From the NCBI GenBank assembly GCA_002364535.1, contig DEYL01000002.1, positions 1 to 64,000 of the forward strand: a DNA stretch of 64,000 nucleotides, given 5' to 3'. The stretch's first letter is position 1; every line of letters starts with the position of its first letter. The notes under the pieces are model-generated. The model made no database searches, was not told the origin of the DNA, and worked only from the letters and a program-made list of their open reading frames with translations. The stretch is from Flavobacteriaceae bacterium UBA3159 (GTDB taxonomy: Bacteria; Bacteroidota; Bacteroidia; Flavobacteriales; Flavobacteriaceae). Positions 26,825-37,100 of the stretch are shown piece by piece. The position numbers and the translations under genes were made by a program.

Positions 26825-27385
26825 TTGACTAAAAAAAACAAAACACTATATGTTGAAAATGAAAAAAATCTAAAAGAAACCTTTATCAAGATATATGAAG
26901 GGAATTTTGAAAGATTGATTCGTTATGCTTTCTCCATCATTAAAGAAAAGGGGCTGGCTGAAGATGCAGTATCTCAGGTTTTTGCCAACTTGTGGGACAA
27001 AAGAGATCGTTTACATAAAATTAAAGAAGTTCGATTTTACCTCAATACATCGGTAAGAAATCAGGCCATCAAAATGATGAAAAATAACGCTAAATTAAAC
27101 TTATCAAAAATAAGCGACGAATTTACTGATCAGGTTGACATTGTAGACAGTATAGATCCCGAAAGTTTATTGATTGGTAAGGAATTAGCCAAAATAATTT
27201 CTAAAGTAGTTGATGAATTACCTACTCAAGCCAGTAAAGTTTATAATTTATCTAAAAATGGTAAATCCAATGGACAGATTGCACAGGAATTTGGAATATC
27301 AAAGAGAACGGTAGAAAACCATCTTTACAAAGTATTAAAAACACTTAAGGAGGCATTGGAAAAATATTTCGAATTAGAGAGTTGA
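26825..27385 (+). CDS. ECF RNA polymerase sigma-70 factor (Bacteroidota FecI-like)
   Basis: Sigma factor of 186 residues with region 2 (FERLIRYAFSIIKEKGLAEDAVSQVFANLWDKR) and region 4 with its helix-turn-helix (NGQIAQEFGISKRTVENHLYKVLKTLKEAL). The start is probably TTG at 26825, preceded by CGGAG at a suitable distance; no in-frame ATG occurs before region 2. It is expected to be held by the FecR-like anti-sigma downstream and released on a signal from the STN-bearing SusC. About 280 bp separate it from fecR. Confidence 0.92.
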   Translation: MTKKNKTLYVENEKNLKETFIKIYEGNFERLIRYAFSIIKEKGLAEDAVSQVFANLWDKRDRLHKIKEVRFYLNTSVRNQAIKMMKNNAKLNLSKISDEFTDQVDIVDSIDPESLLIGKELAKIISKVVDELPTQASKVYNLSKNGKSNGQIAQEFGISKRTVENHLYKVLKTLKEALEKYFELES

Positions 27386-27662
27386 ATTTACATTTACTTT
27401 ATCCTCAATCCATTACAATTTTCAAAAAGTATTTTTTATACAGTTGCTTTCTCTCGAAACTACATCAAGCTTGTTCATATCGTTTATATCAAACTATCAA
27501 TGAATTTAAACAACATATAATCTAAATATTTCTTAATAAAATAAAGTTTTTGAGGAATTTATTTATCAAAAAAGGCTTATTAATGATATTTTAATAAAAA
27601 TGTAATACTAACTGAGTAAATCTTTACAATAAAGACTCTATAATTATAAGTACCAATATTAA

Positions 27663-28823
27663 ATGGAAAAACTTTTATACAAATACCTGATCAACAAGCT
27701 GACTAAGGAAGAATACAAGAATCTTCAAGCATGGCTTAAAAAGGATAAAGAAAACCTTAGGGTTTTTGAAAATATAGTAGGTGAGTGGAATTTGTCAAAA
27801 AGTTATGTTGACAATTCCAAAGAAAAAATCCTTGCACAAATTCTTGACCAGAACAATTCAATTGTTAAAGAATCAAGTGTTCAAAGGATATATTTTAAGG
27901 GGGCAATAAAAAAAATAGCCATAGCAGCAGCAGCTGTCGTCGCCTTATTTATCTTGAATGTATATGATTTTGGTTTCAACAGTAATGAAAGTTCAGTTGC
28001 TGAATCTTTTCAAACTATTGAATCTGGGAAGTCTAAAGCAATACTTACACTAGATGATGGTAAGGAAATCGATTTGCTGGATGAAAAAAATCTAAATTTG
28101 GAATCAGAAGAAACCAAAATTATTGGCGGGGGAAATTCCATCACTTATTTGCAGAAGACCTCAGATGCTAAAAAGCCGAAATACAATACCTTAAAAACGC
28201 CTCGTGGAGCTGAATTTTTTCTTACCCTCTCGGATAGTACTAAAGTTTGGTTAAATGCCGATTCCCAGCTTAAATATCCTGTAGTTTTTCTCGGGGACAA
28301 AAGAATAGTTGAATTGATCGGTGAGGCTTTTTTTGAAGTAACGCCCAATCGAGACAAATCATTTCAGGTGATTTCAGGTGATCAAACCATCGAGGTATTG
28401 GGAACCTCGTTCAATGTGACTTCCTATGAAGATGATGCTGAGGTTGTAACAACCTTGATTGAAGGTAAGGTCAATGTGAATCCAAGGTTTGGAGATAAAA
28501 AAAGTATTTTATTATCACCCAATGAGCAGAGTAAACTTAATAAGGAAACTGGTGAAATAAAGAACATAAAAGTCGATCCAAATCAGTTTATAGCTTGGAA
28601 GTCAGGGAAGTTTTATTTCCGACAACAGAAATTAAAAGACATTACTAAAGTTTTATCCAGGTGGTATGACATCGAAATCTTTTTTGTGAATTCAGATACA
28701 GAAAACAAAAGATTTACGGGGAGATTTAAAAGATATGAAGACTTTGATCATATTCGATCAATAATTGAATCGACAGAAGAAGTTAAATTTATTAAAAAAG
28801 GAAAAACAATTATTATTAAATAA
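27663..28823 (+). CDS. FecR-family anti-sigma factor
   Basis: A 386-residue inner-membrane regulator. The cytoplasmic N-terminus (1-80, with LTKEEYKNLQAWL and VFENIV) should bind the sigma factor. One membrane helix is at about 84-101. The periplasmic FecR domain follows (LKTPRGAEFFLTLSDSTKVWLNADSQLKYP, GEAFFEVTPN), then the C-terminal DUF4974 domain (KLKDITKVLSRWYDIEIFF, RFTGRF). It senses the N-terminal signalling domain of the SusC protein encoded next and controls the preceding ECF sigma factor. Confidence 0.94.
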   Translation: MEKLLYKYLINKLTKEEYKNLQAWLKKDKENLRVFENIVGEWNLSKSYVDNSKEKILAQILDQNNSIVKESSVQRIYFKGAIKKIAIAAAAVVALFILNVYDFGFNSNESSVAESFQTIESGKSKAILTLDDGKEIDLLDEKNLNLESEETKIIGGGNSITYLQKTSDAKKPKYNTLKTPRGAEFFLTLSDSTKVWLNADSQLKYPVVFLGDKRIVELIGEAFFEVTPNRDKSFQVISGDQTIEVLGTSFNVTSYEDDAEVVTTLIEGKVNVNPRFGDKKSILLSPNEQSKLNKETGEIKNIKVDPNQFIAWKSGKFYFRQQKLKDITKVLSRWYDIEIFFVNSDTENKRFTGRFKRYEDFDHIRSIIESTEEVKFIKKGKTIIIK

Positions 28824-28827
28824 AAAA

Positions 28828-28849
28828 AGGGAATGTTGCACCATTCCCT
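28828..28849 (+). promoter_or_regulatory. Intercistronic hairpin between fecR and susC
   Basis: AGGGAATG (28828-28835) pairs perfectly with CATTCCCT (28842-28849) around TTGCAC. It starts 5 bp after the fecR stop. There is no T-run after it, so it is less a terminator than an RNA-processing or stability element. On the minus strand it is followed by a T-run. Confidence 0.55.
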
Positions 28850-28904
28850 CTCAAATCTAGTACAATGTCTACAAAAACAATGTTTAACTAAACCATTCAA
28901 ATTT

Positions 28905-31900
28905 ATGAAAAAGTATGATGCTCCGGATGATTTCGGGACTAAAAATTTAATCCGAATTATGCGATTATCATTTGTCTTCTATTTTATTTCAATAACTCAT
29001 GCCATCAGCGGCTATTCTCAGTCGGAATTATCAATCCGATTGAACAATGTTGAGGTGGAACAGGTAATTGATGAAATAATGAGTCAGAGTGAATATGATT
29101 TCTTTTACAGTGCTGAATTATTTAAAGATGTACCTAAGGTAACAATCAATTTTGAAAAAGTGTCTCTTGAAATTCTCTTGAAAAATATTTTGCCAAATAA
29201 TTTCATCTTTGAGATTCGCAAAAAAGAAGTCATCATTAAGAAAAAACCCAAAACCCTTTCTGCTGTTTCAAATGAAGAAATAGAAACACAACAAATTAGA
29301 ACCATCAGTGGGACGATCACCGATTCCGATGGAAATCCTTTACCTGGGGCATCTATTTTTGAAGAAGGCACAGCCAATGGGACAGTATCGGATTTTGATG
29401 GAAAATATACCATTGAATTGGTAAATGATGATGCAGTATTAAAAGTATCCTTCATCGGATTTGTTACCCTTGAGTTGACTGTAGGATCATCCGATAATAT
29501 GGATTTTTCACTAATTGTTGAAGATTCGTATTTAAACGAAATTGTGGTTACAGCTCTTGGAATTTCTAGAGAAAAAAAATCACTTGGATATGCCGTCACT
29601 GAAGTTTCAGGTGATAATGTAAATACAATTAAAGATAATAACCTTGCTAGCTCATTATCTGGAAAGGTAGCTGGACTTCAAGTCAATAATTCAGGATCAT
29701 TGGGTTCTGGCTCTGTAATCACAATTAGGGGTAATAACTCAATTACTGGAAATACACAAGCACTAATAGTGGTTGATGGTATGCCAATCAATTCCTCTAT
29801 ACCAATTACGTCCGATGGTGGTCAGCAAAATTCTGGAAGTAATAATGGCGGAGGTGGGCCTAGTTTTGAGCCTAGTATATCAGGTGGTGGTATTTCGGAT
29901 ATTAATCCTGATGACGTAGAATCAATATCAGTTTTGAAAGGACCTGGTGCAGCAGCACTCTATGGTTCAAGAGCGGGTAATGGAGTAATACTTATCACAA
30001 CAAAAAAAGGTTCTCGTTCAGACAGATTAGGCGTTACTGTTAAATCAAACGTATATTTTGACAACCCTATGTTTTTACCAGACTTCCAAAATCAATATGG
30101 TCAAGGTTCCTTCGGAGCTGCTTATTCAGATCGTCAAAATGATTGGGGGCAATTCTCTTGGGGAGCTGCTTTAGATGGATCTCAACAGCCTTATTATGAT
30201 GGTACAAATAAGGCATACAGTGCTCAAACTAATAACGTTGAAAACTTTTTTAGATCAGCCATGCGCTCAATAACTTCTGTTTCAATTGACAAAGGATCAG
30301 ATGCCGGTTCTGTTCGGTTTTCATATACCAATAACTCGTCCGAGTCTATTGTAGAAAATTCGGACTTGAACAGTCATAACTTTAATTTAAGAGCAGTAGC
30401 TAATTTATCTGATAAATTAACACTAGATGCTAAGGCAACTTATTTTACTCAGGATGTAAAAAACAGAGCTTCAACAACTGGAGCTCAAGGTTTATTAACA
30501 CATGTTTTTAACATGCCTAGAAACGTGAATATTGAAGATTTGCGGACCTATCAAGTGGATAATCCTGCAAGTCCAGCCGATTTCGCTGTTATACGGTATG
30601 CTGACGAATTTATCGGTAATCCTTATTGGATGGCTTATCATGATGAGACTAGAGTTCGCAGAAATAGATTTCTTGGCTTCACAAAAATAAACTACGAATT
30701 TACTAACTGGCTTAGCGCTTTTATTCGAATTGGGGCAGACATAACTAATGTTAGAGATAATAAAATTTACAAACCTGGTCATCACAATCGGCCATTAGGG
30801 GAATTGACAATTAGTGAAAGTTCATTTGGGGAATTAAACTCTGAATTCTTGGTCACTGCAAAACAAGACTTAACAGAAAAATTGAATTTTGTTGCTAATA
30901 TAGGAGGTAATTTATCAAAAAGAACTTCGGAAGGAATGTTGGTTAGAGGGACAGACTTTAAAGTACCTACTAAGTTTTTCCTGAACAACATAAGAACTAT
31001 TGGAGCAACAGAAGAGTCGCCACTGGCAATTAAGAAAGTAAGCTCTTTGTATGGGTCAATTAACTTAGCTTACGATAACTTTCTTTATATAGATGTAGCC
31101 TCGCGTAACGATTGGTCGTCCACATTAAGCAAAGACAATAGATCTTACATGTATAATTCTGCAAGTGTGGCTGCAGTAATTAGTCAATTTCTTGATCCTA
31201 ACCAGGATTTTTTCAATTTTATTAAAGTTCGTGCAAGTTTAGCTCAAGTGGGAAATGATACTGATCCATATCAAATTAATCAGACTTTCAGTGTACCAGG
31301 AAATGGATATCTTGGACTTACTACACTTGGATTTCCGAATGTTAAATTAAATGATAATTTAAAAGCGGAAACAGTGACATCCTCTGAATTTGGACTAGAG
31401 TTAAGCATGCTTGACAACACACTAACCTTAGATGTTTCTGTTTATGATATGTCAACTGAAGACTTGATTTTTGATATTCCGGTACCTGCCGCAACTGGAT
31501 TTCTATTTTCAAGAGAAAATATTGGTAAAGTTTCCAACAAAGGAGTAGAAATCGCTTTAGGCGCCTCCTTAATTAAAATGAATGATTTCTCATGGGATAC
31601 CTCACTTTTTTACTCAAAAAACGAAAATACTGTGGAGGAGTTAACGGAAGGACTTGACAGTTTTGTGTACAACTCTTCATCAGACAATAATATTTTTGTT
31701 AAAGCAACAAAAGGTGGTAGTATAGGTGATATATATGGTAAAATTGTAACAGGAGAAGTAGATGCTACTGGTGCACCGCTCGGCTCAGATTCACCAACAG
31801 AGTTACTAGGAAACGCTCAACCCGATTGGCTCGGTGGATGGTCAAATACCATTAAGTATAAAGACTTTTCCATGAGTTTCTTAATTGACGCAAGAATCGG

Positions 31901-32333
31901 AGGGCAAGTTTATTCGCAAACATCAGCCGATTTGGACAGAAGTGGTGTATCTGAAAGAAGTTTGCAATACCGTGATACTGGGGTGACTTTGAGTGCTATT
32001 AACACTGGAACAGGTGCTGCAAATACTGAGAGTATTACTGGTCAAGAATATTGGATAGCTATGAGTAATATATCTGGTAACTATATCTATGATCAAGACA
32101 ACATACGTTTAAGAGAACTTTCTATTGGTTATAATGTTCCTAATGTGTCTTCGATTGGACTTCAAAGCGCATCCATTCAATTGGTAGGTAGAAACGTATT
32201 TTTCTTATCTAAAACTGCTGATGATATTGATCCTGAAGCTATGCTCGGTACCTCAATTGGAGTTCAGGGTATGTCACACTATTCTATGCCTACTTTAAGA
32301 AGTCTTGGTCTTAATTTGACTTTAAATTTTTAA
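28905..32333 (+). CDS. SusC/RagA family TonB-dependent transporter with STN domain
   Basis: About 1142 residues from ATG 28905; an earlier ATG at 28833 lies inside a hairpin and adds 24 atypical residues. After a signal peptide (ending near SGYSQ) comes an STN signalling domain (LSIRLNNVEVEQVIDEIM...EILLKNILPNNF), then a carboxypeptidase-regulatory-like beta-sandwich (ISGTITDSDGNPLPGASIFEEG). The plug contains VTALGISREKKSLGYAV and the SusC signature near ISVLKGPGAAALYGSRAGNGVILITTKKG. The barrel ends NLTLNF. It imports oligomers across the outer membrane with SusD as lid, and signals through FecR. Confidence 0.95.
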   Translation: MKKYDAPDDFGTKNLIRIMRLSFVFYFISITHAISGYSQSELSIRLNNVEVEQVIDEIMSQSEYDFFYSAELFKDVPKVTINFEKVSLEILLKNILPNNFIFEIRKKEVIIKKKPKTLSAVSNEEIETQQIRTISGTITDSDGNPLPGASIFEEGTANGTVSDFDGKYTIELVNDDAVLKVSFIGFVTLELTVGSSDNMDFSLIVEDSYLNEIVVTALGISREKKSLGYAVTEVSGDNVNTIKDNNLASSLSGKVAGLQVNNSGSLGSGSVITIRGNNSITGNTQALIVVDGMPINSSIPITSDGGQQNSGSNNGGGGPSFEPSISGGGISDINPDDVESISVLKGPGAAALYGSRAGNGVILITTKKGSRSDRLGVTVKSNVYFDNPMFLPDFQNQYGQGSFGAAYSDRQNDWGQFSWGAALDGSQQPYYDGTNKAYSAQTNNVENFFRSAMRSITSVSIDKGSDAGSVRFSYTNNSSESIVENSDLNSHNFNLRAVANLSDKLTLDAKATYFTQDVKNRASTTGAQGLLTHVFNMPRNVNIEDLRTYQVDNPASPADFAVIRYADEFIGNPYWMAYHDETRVRRNRFLGFTKINYEFTNWLSAFIRIGADITNVRDNKIYKPGHHNRPLGELTISESSFGELNSEFLVTAKQDLTEKLNFVANIGGNLSKRTSEGMLVRGTDFKVPTKFFLNNIRTIGATEESPLAIKKVSSLYGSINLAYDNFLYIDVASRNDWSSTLSKDNRSYMYNSASVAAVISQFLDPNQDFFNFIKVRASLAQVGNDTDPYQINQTFSVPGNGYLGLTTLGFPNVKLNDNLKAETVTSSEFGLELSMLDNTLTLDVSVYDMSTEDLIFDIPVPAATGFLFSRENIGKVSNKGVEIALGASLIKMNDFSWDTSLFYSKNENTVEELTEGLDSFVYNSSSDNNIFVKATKGGSIGDIYGKIVTGEVDATGAPLGSDSPTELLGNAQPDWLGGWSNTIKYKDFSMSFLIDARIGGQVYSQTSADLDRSGVSERSLQYRDTGVTLSAINTGTGAANTESITGQEYWIAMSNISGNYIYDQDNIRLRELSIGYNVPNVSSIGLQSASIQLVGRNVFFLSKTADDIDPEAMLGTSIGVQGMSHYSMPTLRSLGLNLTLNF

Positions 32334-32351
32334 TCTAACAATCAATAAAAA

Positions 32352-34049
32352 ATGAAAAATATAATATTAATATTAACGGGTCTTTTATTGGTATTTTCAA
32401 TATCATGTACAGACGATTATGATGAAATTAATCAGCAACCAGATGCACTTTCTGTTTCTGATGTAAGTGCTAAATTTTTTGTTACTACTCTTCAACAGAA
32501 ACTTTACAGAGATAATGTGTTTGAATTGTGGTACGGAAGAATTTTACATTCAGACATGTTTGCTGGGCACTTTTCTGGTGGACACAGCGCATATGCCTGG
32601 GCTGGAGATTTTGCATGGAACTACTGGAATGCTTTAACAGACGGAGGTTCTTGGGGTCCTTATGCAGCATACAATAGCACGCTAACCTCTTACATGAATT
32701 TAGTAGGTGAAGGTGGAACATTGGAAAATGAACAGTATTATGCTCTTGGACTTGTTATGAAAAGTCTCTACTACCATGCATTTACAGATCAATTTGGTGC
32801 AATCCCATTTTCTCAAGCTTCTGATCCAGATATTAAACTACCTGTTTATGATGATCAAATTGATATTTATAAAGGTATAATTGCAGATTTAGACCAAGCA
32901 ATTTCAATTATAGGAAGTAATACATCTACTGGTGAGGGGGTTAGTCTACTTGGTGAGAACGATGTTATTTTTAATGGGAACATGCAAAACTGGAAAAAAC
33001 TTGCAAACAGTCTAAAGCTGAGGATTGCGCTTCGTGCCTACGGTTCACCAGGGGAGGACTTCTCTGCAACTGTAGCTTCTGAGGCAATTGCTTCAGGTGT
33101 TCTTGCCGACACTGATGCACTTTTAGAGGGTTATGCTGAAGAGACTGATATATGGGGTGGATCAACTTCTTATGGAGATGTATGGCACACTTGGCCAACT
33201 GCCCGTTGGAAAATGGCAGAACCTTTGATAAATATTTTAAAAGCAGATAACGATCCAAGATTAGCAATAATGTCAAAACCTATTCAAGGGGGCTCTGTCA
33301 CTGTAAGCATCGTTCCAAGAGATGGTGAGACTGATGCACTTGTTCAAAAGCATTTAACTTTTCTTAAAAGCACATTGGATAATGCTGGGCTTGTTTTGGA
33401 TACAGATTATACCTGGACAGAAACAGCTGATGAATTGACCATAACCGTGACTGAAGGTACTCATTATGTAGGATTACCTTCAAGAATGAATGCTAAACTT
33501 CAGAAATATTTTAATACTGATCTGTTTTCTGACCCTGCTGAAAACCTAACACAAAAGGTAAATCAAGGTAAACCTGTATTACCGTCAGTTATTATGTCAG
33601 CTGGTGATACTCATTTTATGATAGCAGAGGCAATACTCAGAGGACTTGCCTCAGGTGATGCTGCTTCATACTATCAATCAGGCCTAAGGAAGGCCATGGC
33701 GAATTGGGAAACTATCAGCGGTGTTTCTTTAGACGAAAGTAATATGGCAGCATTGACAGGAACTACTGAAGAACAGTTAGAAAAAATCGCTACTCAGCGG
33801 TGGATAGCTAACTACACTAATAGTCTAGAAGCCTGGGCAATTGTTCGCGATACAGGATATCCAAGTTCAGCCGTTAGTACGTCATCTGATGATGATATTA
33901 TCAGCCTAGCAGGTCCTCTCAACGGTGCCTATCCCAATAGGTTGCGTTATGGTTCAGGAGTTTATAACTCAAATCAAGCTAATGTTGAAGCAGCAGTGGC
34001 TAAACAAGGTCCAGATGTAATGGCAACTAAATTATGGTTTGCTAAATAG
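32352..34049 (+). CDS. SusD/RagB family surface lipoprotein (SusD-like_2 type)
   Basis: A 565-residue lipoprotein with lipobox SISC (Cys19). The TPR-like helical scaffold is recognisable from LALGLVMKSLYYHAFTDQFGAIPFSQA, YDDQIDIYKGIIADLDQAI, NGNMQNWKKLANSLKLRIALR and the C-terminal ATQRWIANYTNSLEAWAIVRDTGYP. These are features of the SusD-like_2 (PF12771) group rather than classical starch SusD. It binds the polymer fragment at the cell surface and caps the SusC channel. The gene follows susC by 18 bp and is followed by a strong terminator. Confidence 0.94.
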   Translation: MKNIILILTGLLLVFSISCTDDYDEINQQPDALSVSDVSAKFFVTTLQQKLYRDNVFELWYGRILHSDMFAGHFSGGHSAYAWAGDFAWNYWNALTDGGSWGPYAAYNSTLTSYMNLVGEGGTLENEQYYALGLVMKSLYYHAFTDQFGAIPFSQASDPDIKLPVYDDQIDIYKGIIADLDQAISIIGSNTSTGEGVSLLGENDVIFNGNMQNWKKLANSLKLRIALRAYGSPGEDFSATVASEAIASGVLADTDALLEGYAEETDIWGGSTSYGDVWHTWPTARWKMAEPLINILKADNDPRLAIMSKPIQGGSVTVSIVPRDGETDALVQKHLTFLKSTLDNAGLVLDTDYTWTETADELTITVTEGTHYVGLPSRMNAKLQKYFNTDLFSDPAENLTQKVNQGKPVLPSVIMSAGDTHFMIAEAILRGLASGDAASYYQSGLRKAMANWETISGVSLDESNMAALTGTTEEQLEKIATQRWIANYTNSLEAWAIVRDTGYPSSAVSTSSDDDIISLAGPLNGAYPNRLRYGSGVYNSNQANVEAAVAKQGPDVMATKLWFAK

Positions 34050-34071
34050 TAGTAATTGTTTGTAAAAAAAG

Positions 34072-34103
34072 AAAAGCCTGTATTGATTTACAGGCTTTTT
34101 TTA
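34072..34103 (+). terminator. Strong Rho-independent terminator
   Basis: AAAGCCTGTA pairs with TACAGGCTTT around a short loop and is followed by TTTTTT. It ends the susCD transcript 25 bp after the SusD stop, so the next gene needs its own promoter. Confidence 0.85.
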
Positions 34104-34175
34104 TGCCTCCTAATCCATAAAAGTAAATATTCGGAATAAAGTTTTTTTGACTAAATTGGTTTAAAATAATTTTAA

Positions 34176-37100
34176 ATGCGCTTTTTACTTCTTAAGAACA
34201 TTTGCTGCTTTTTAACCATAGCCTTATTTGCCAGTGGATGCAAGAACCGCATTCCAGATGAAATGGTCCACGAAATCTCAAAGTTACCTGATAAAATAGA
34301 CTACAACTTTCATGTCAAGCCCATTTTGTCCGACAAATGTTTTGCTTGTCATGGGCCGGATGCAGGCAATCGAAAGGCGAATTTAAGGCTAGATTTCAAC
34401 CAAAAACTCCTTGGAGATAATGTCCAACAAGTCCTTACTTTGGAAGATGTAAAATCCGAAATTCCCAATCGGTTGTTGTCTCAGGATCCAAAAATACACA
34501 TGCCACCTCCCAAATCTCATTTAAGCCTCTCCGACCGGGAAATTGCGATAATTTTAAAATGGATGAATCAAGGAGCAGCATATAAGCCCCACTGGTCACT
34601 TATCCCGCTCTCAAAAGGTCAACTGTCCAAAATATCGGGAGACTCATTTTTGGAAAATGAGATTGATTTTTTTACCAAGAAAAAATGGAATGAACACAAT
34701 ATCTCACCTTCCAAAAAAGCCACTAAAGAAACCCTAATTCGACGATTGAGCTTTACTCTTACAGGGCTTCCCCCCAGTTTGGATGAAATTGATGCTTTTT
34801 TGGTTGATGAATCGAGTGAGGCCTATGAAAAACTGATCGATCGATTGTTGCTTTCCCCTCACTATGGCGAGCGAATGGCTGCCGAATGGATGGACGTGGC
34901 ACGATATGCAGATTCAGATGGATACTTGGATGATAAACACAGAAATTTTAGCCCTTGGAGGGATTGGGTAATCAATGCCTTCAATCAGAATTTGAATTAT
35001 AAAAACTTTGTGACTCATCAATTGGCTGGAGATCTAATTCCCAATGCAGATCAATCCAGTAAAATTGCTACAGCATTCAACCGCCTTCATAAAAAAAATT
35101 CAGAAGCAGGGATTATCTTTGAGGAATACCGAACCGAGTACGTTGCTGATAGGACAGTTACTTTTGGCAAGGCATTTCTTGGAATGACCATGGAGTGTGC
35201 CCGATGTCATGATCACAAATATGACCCCATCAGTCAAAAGAATTTTTACGAAATCTCTAGCTTTTTCAACAGTACCAATGAAATAGGACACGCCGGATAT
35301 GGGCCGGGACAGGTTGCAGGCCCTTCTATGCTTCTTACCAATAAAGAGCAACAAACTTTGATTGATTATATCAAAAATGATCTCAATTTTCAAAAAGAAA
35401 AAATTGCCCAAAACCTCACTCAAAAAGAACAAGTTTTTGAAAATTGGTTTGCAAATAAAAAAGAAGCCACTCAATACCTTGTAAAAAATCTCAACAGCGG
35501 GCTGGTGGCCCATTACCCTTTTGATGAATTTATCCCCAAAGCCAAATCAAAAGTATTTTTCAGCCCCAGTCGCATTCTTGGACAAAAAGCGGCAATCCTA
35601 TCAGAACCTCTTATAAATAAGGGTCAGCATGGTGGGGGATTTTTTATGGAAGAGTATACAAATATAAAGCTCCCCGAAAAGATAGGTTGGTTTGACCAAA
35701 CTGATCCCTTCACACTTTCCTTTTCTATCTATGCCGATCACAAAGATCAAGAGGCCATTGTTTTTGGTCATTGTGAGCAAATCAGATTGGGTCTTAAGGG
35801 GTATTCTTTCTTTATCAACGACAATAAGCTCAAGTTTGTTATGGCCAGATCATGGCCACAAAATGCCATTGAGATAGAAACCCTCCAACCTGTCGCGTCC
35901 AAAAAATGGAGTCAAGTTACCATCACTTACGATGGTAAAGGAGCTGTCGGGGGAATCCATTTATACCTCGACGGAAAAAAGATTGCCTTAAAAAGAAAAG
36001 GAGACGAATTGTATAAATCCATTTTGTTCGAGCCCGATATTCATACCTATGGATTTGAAGGTTTTAAGATGGGTTCCAGCCACAAGCTCAAGACTTTTGA
36101 AAAGGGCGGATTTGATGAATTAAAAATTTACGATAGGGAATTAACAGCCCTTGAGGTCGCCTATCAGAATGACCCAAGTGTTTTTGAACAACTCTCAGTA
36201 GCGGATTCATTCAAAGAAAAGCGTTTGTTTGAGGATTACTTTTTTAAAAATATAGAGCCCACTGGCCGGGCCTTAAATTTGGAATACCTCAACCTAAGAA
36301 AAAAATTAACTAAGGTAATAGATCCCATTCCTGAATTGATGATTATGGGAGATAGCAAAAGCCAACGACCAACCTATGTTCTCAACCGAGGGGTATATGA
36401 TGATAGAGGGGAAGAGGTTTTTCCCAATACACCGGAGGTGATTTTGGAATTCGATGAAGAGCTACCCAAAAACCGACTGGGTTTATCCCAATGGCTATTT
36501 GATTTCAAAAATCCACTAACCGCTAGGGTTTTTGTAAACAGGATTTGGCAAATGCATTTTGGCAAAGGACTGGCAACCTCTACTGACAATCTTGGAAATC
36601 AGGGGAGACTTCCCACGCATCCTCAATTGTTGGATTGGTTGTCTAATTACTTTATGGAGAACAATTGGGATATCAAAAAACTCCACAAGAAAATTTTAAG
36701 TTCCGCCACCTTTCAGCAAGAATCCAAAATAAGGGAAGATTTGATAAATGTCGATCCCGAAAACTTACTTTTGGCAAGAGGCCCTTCCTATAGAATGTCG
36801 GCCGAGATGGTGCGCGATAATGCACTTAAAATCAGTGGACTTCTGGTGCCCAAAATAGGAGGGAAAAGTGTTTACCCCTATCAACCCGATGATCTGTGGA
36901 ATTTGAGTGATAAAAAATGGAGATACCGATACCAACACGATAGAGGAGAGGGCTTGTACAGGCGCAGTCTGTATACTTTTTGGAAACGATCGGCTCCCCC
37001 TCCTTCCATGGTTATTTTTGATACACCCAATAGAGATTTATGTTCCGTAAAAAGAACATTAACCAGTAGCCCCCTCCAGGCATTGTTGCTATTAAATGAT

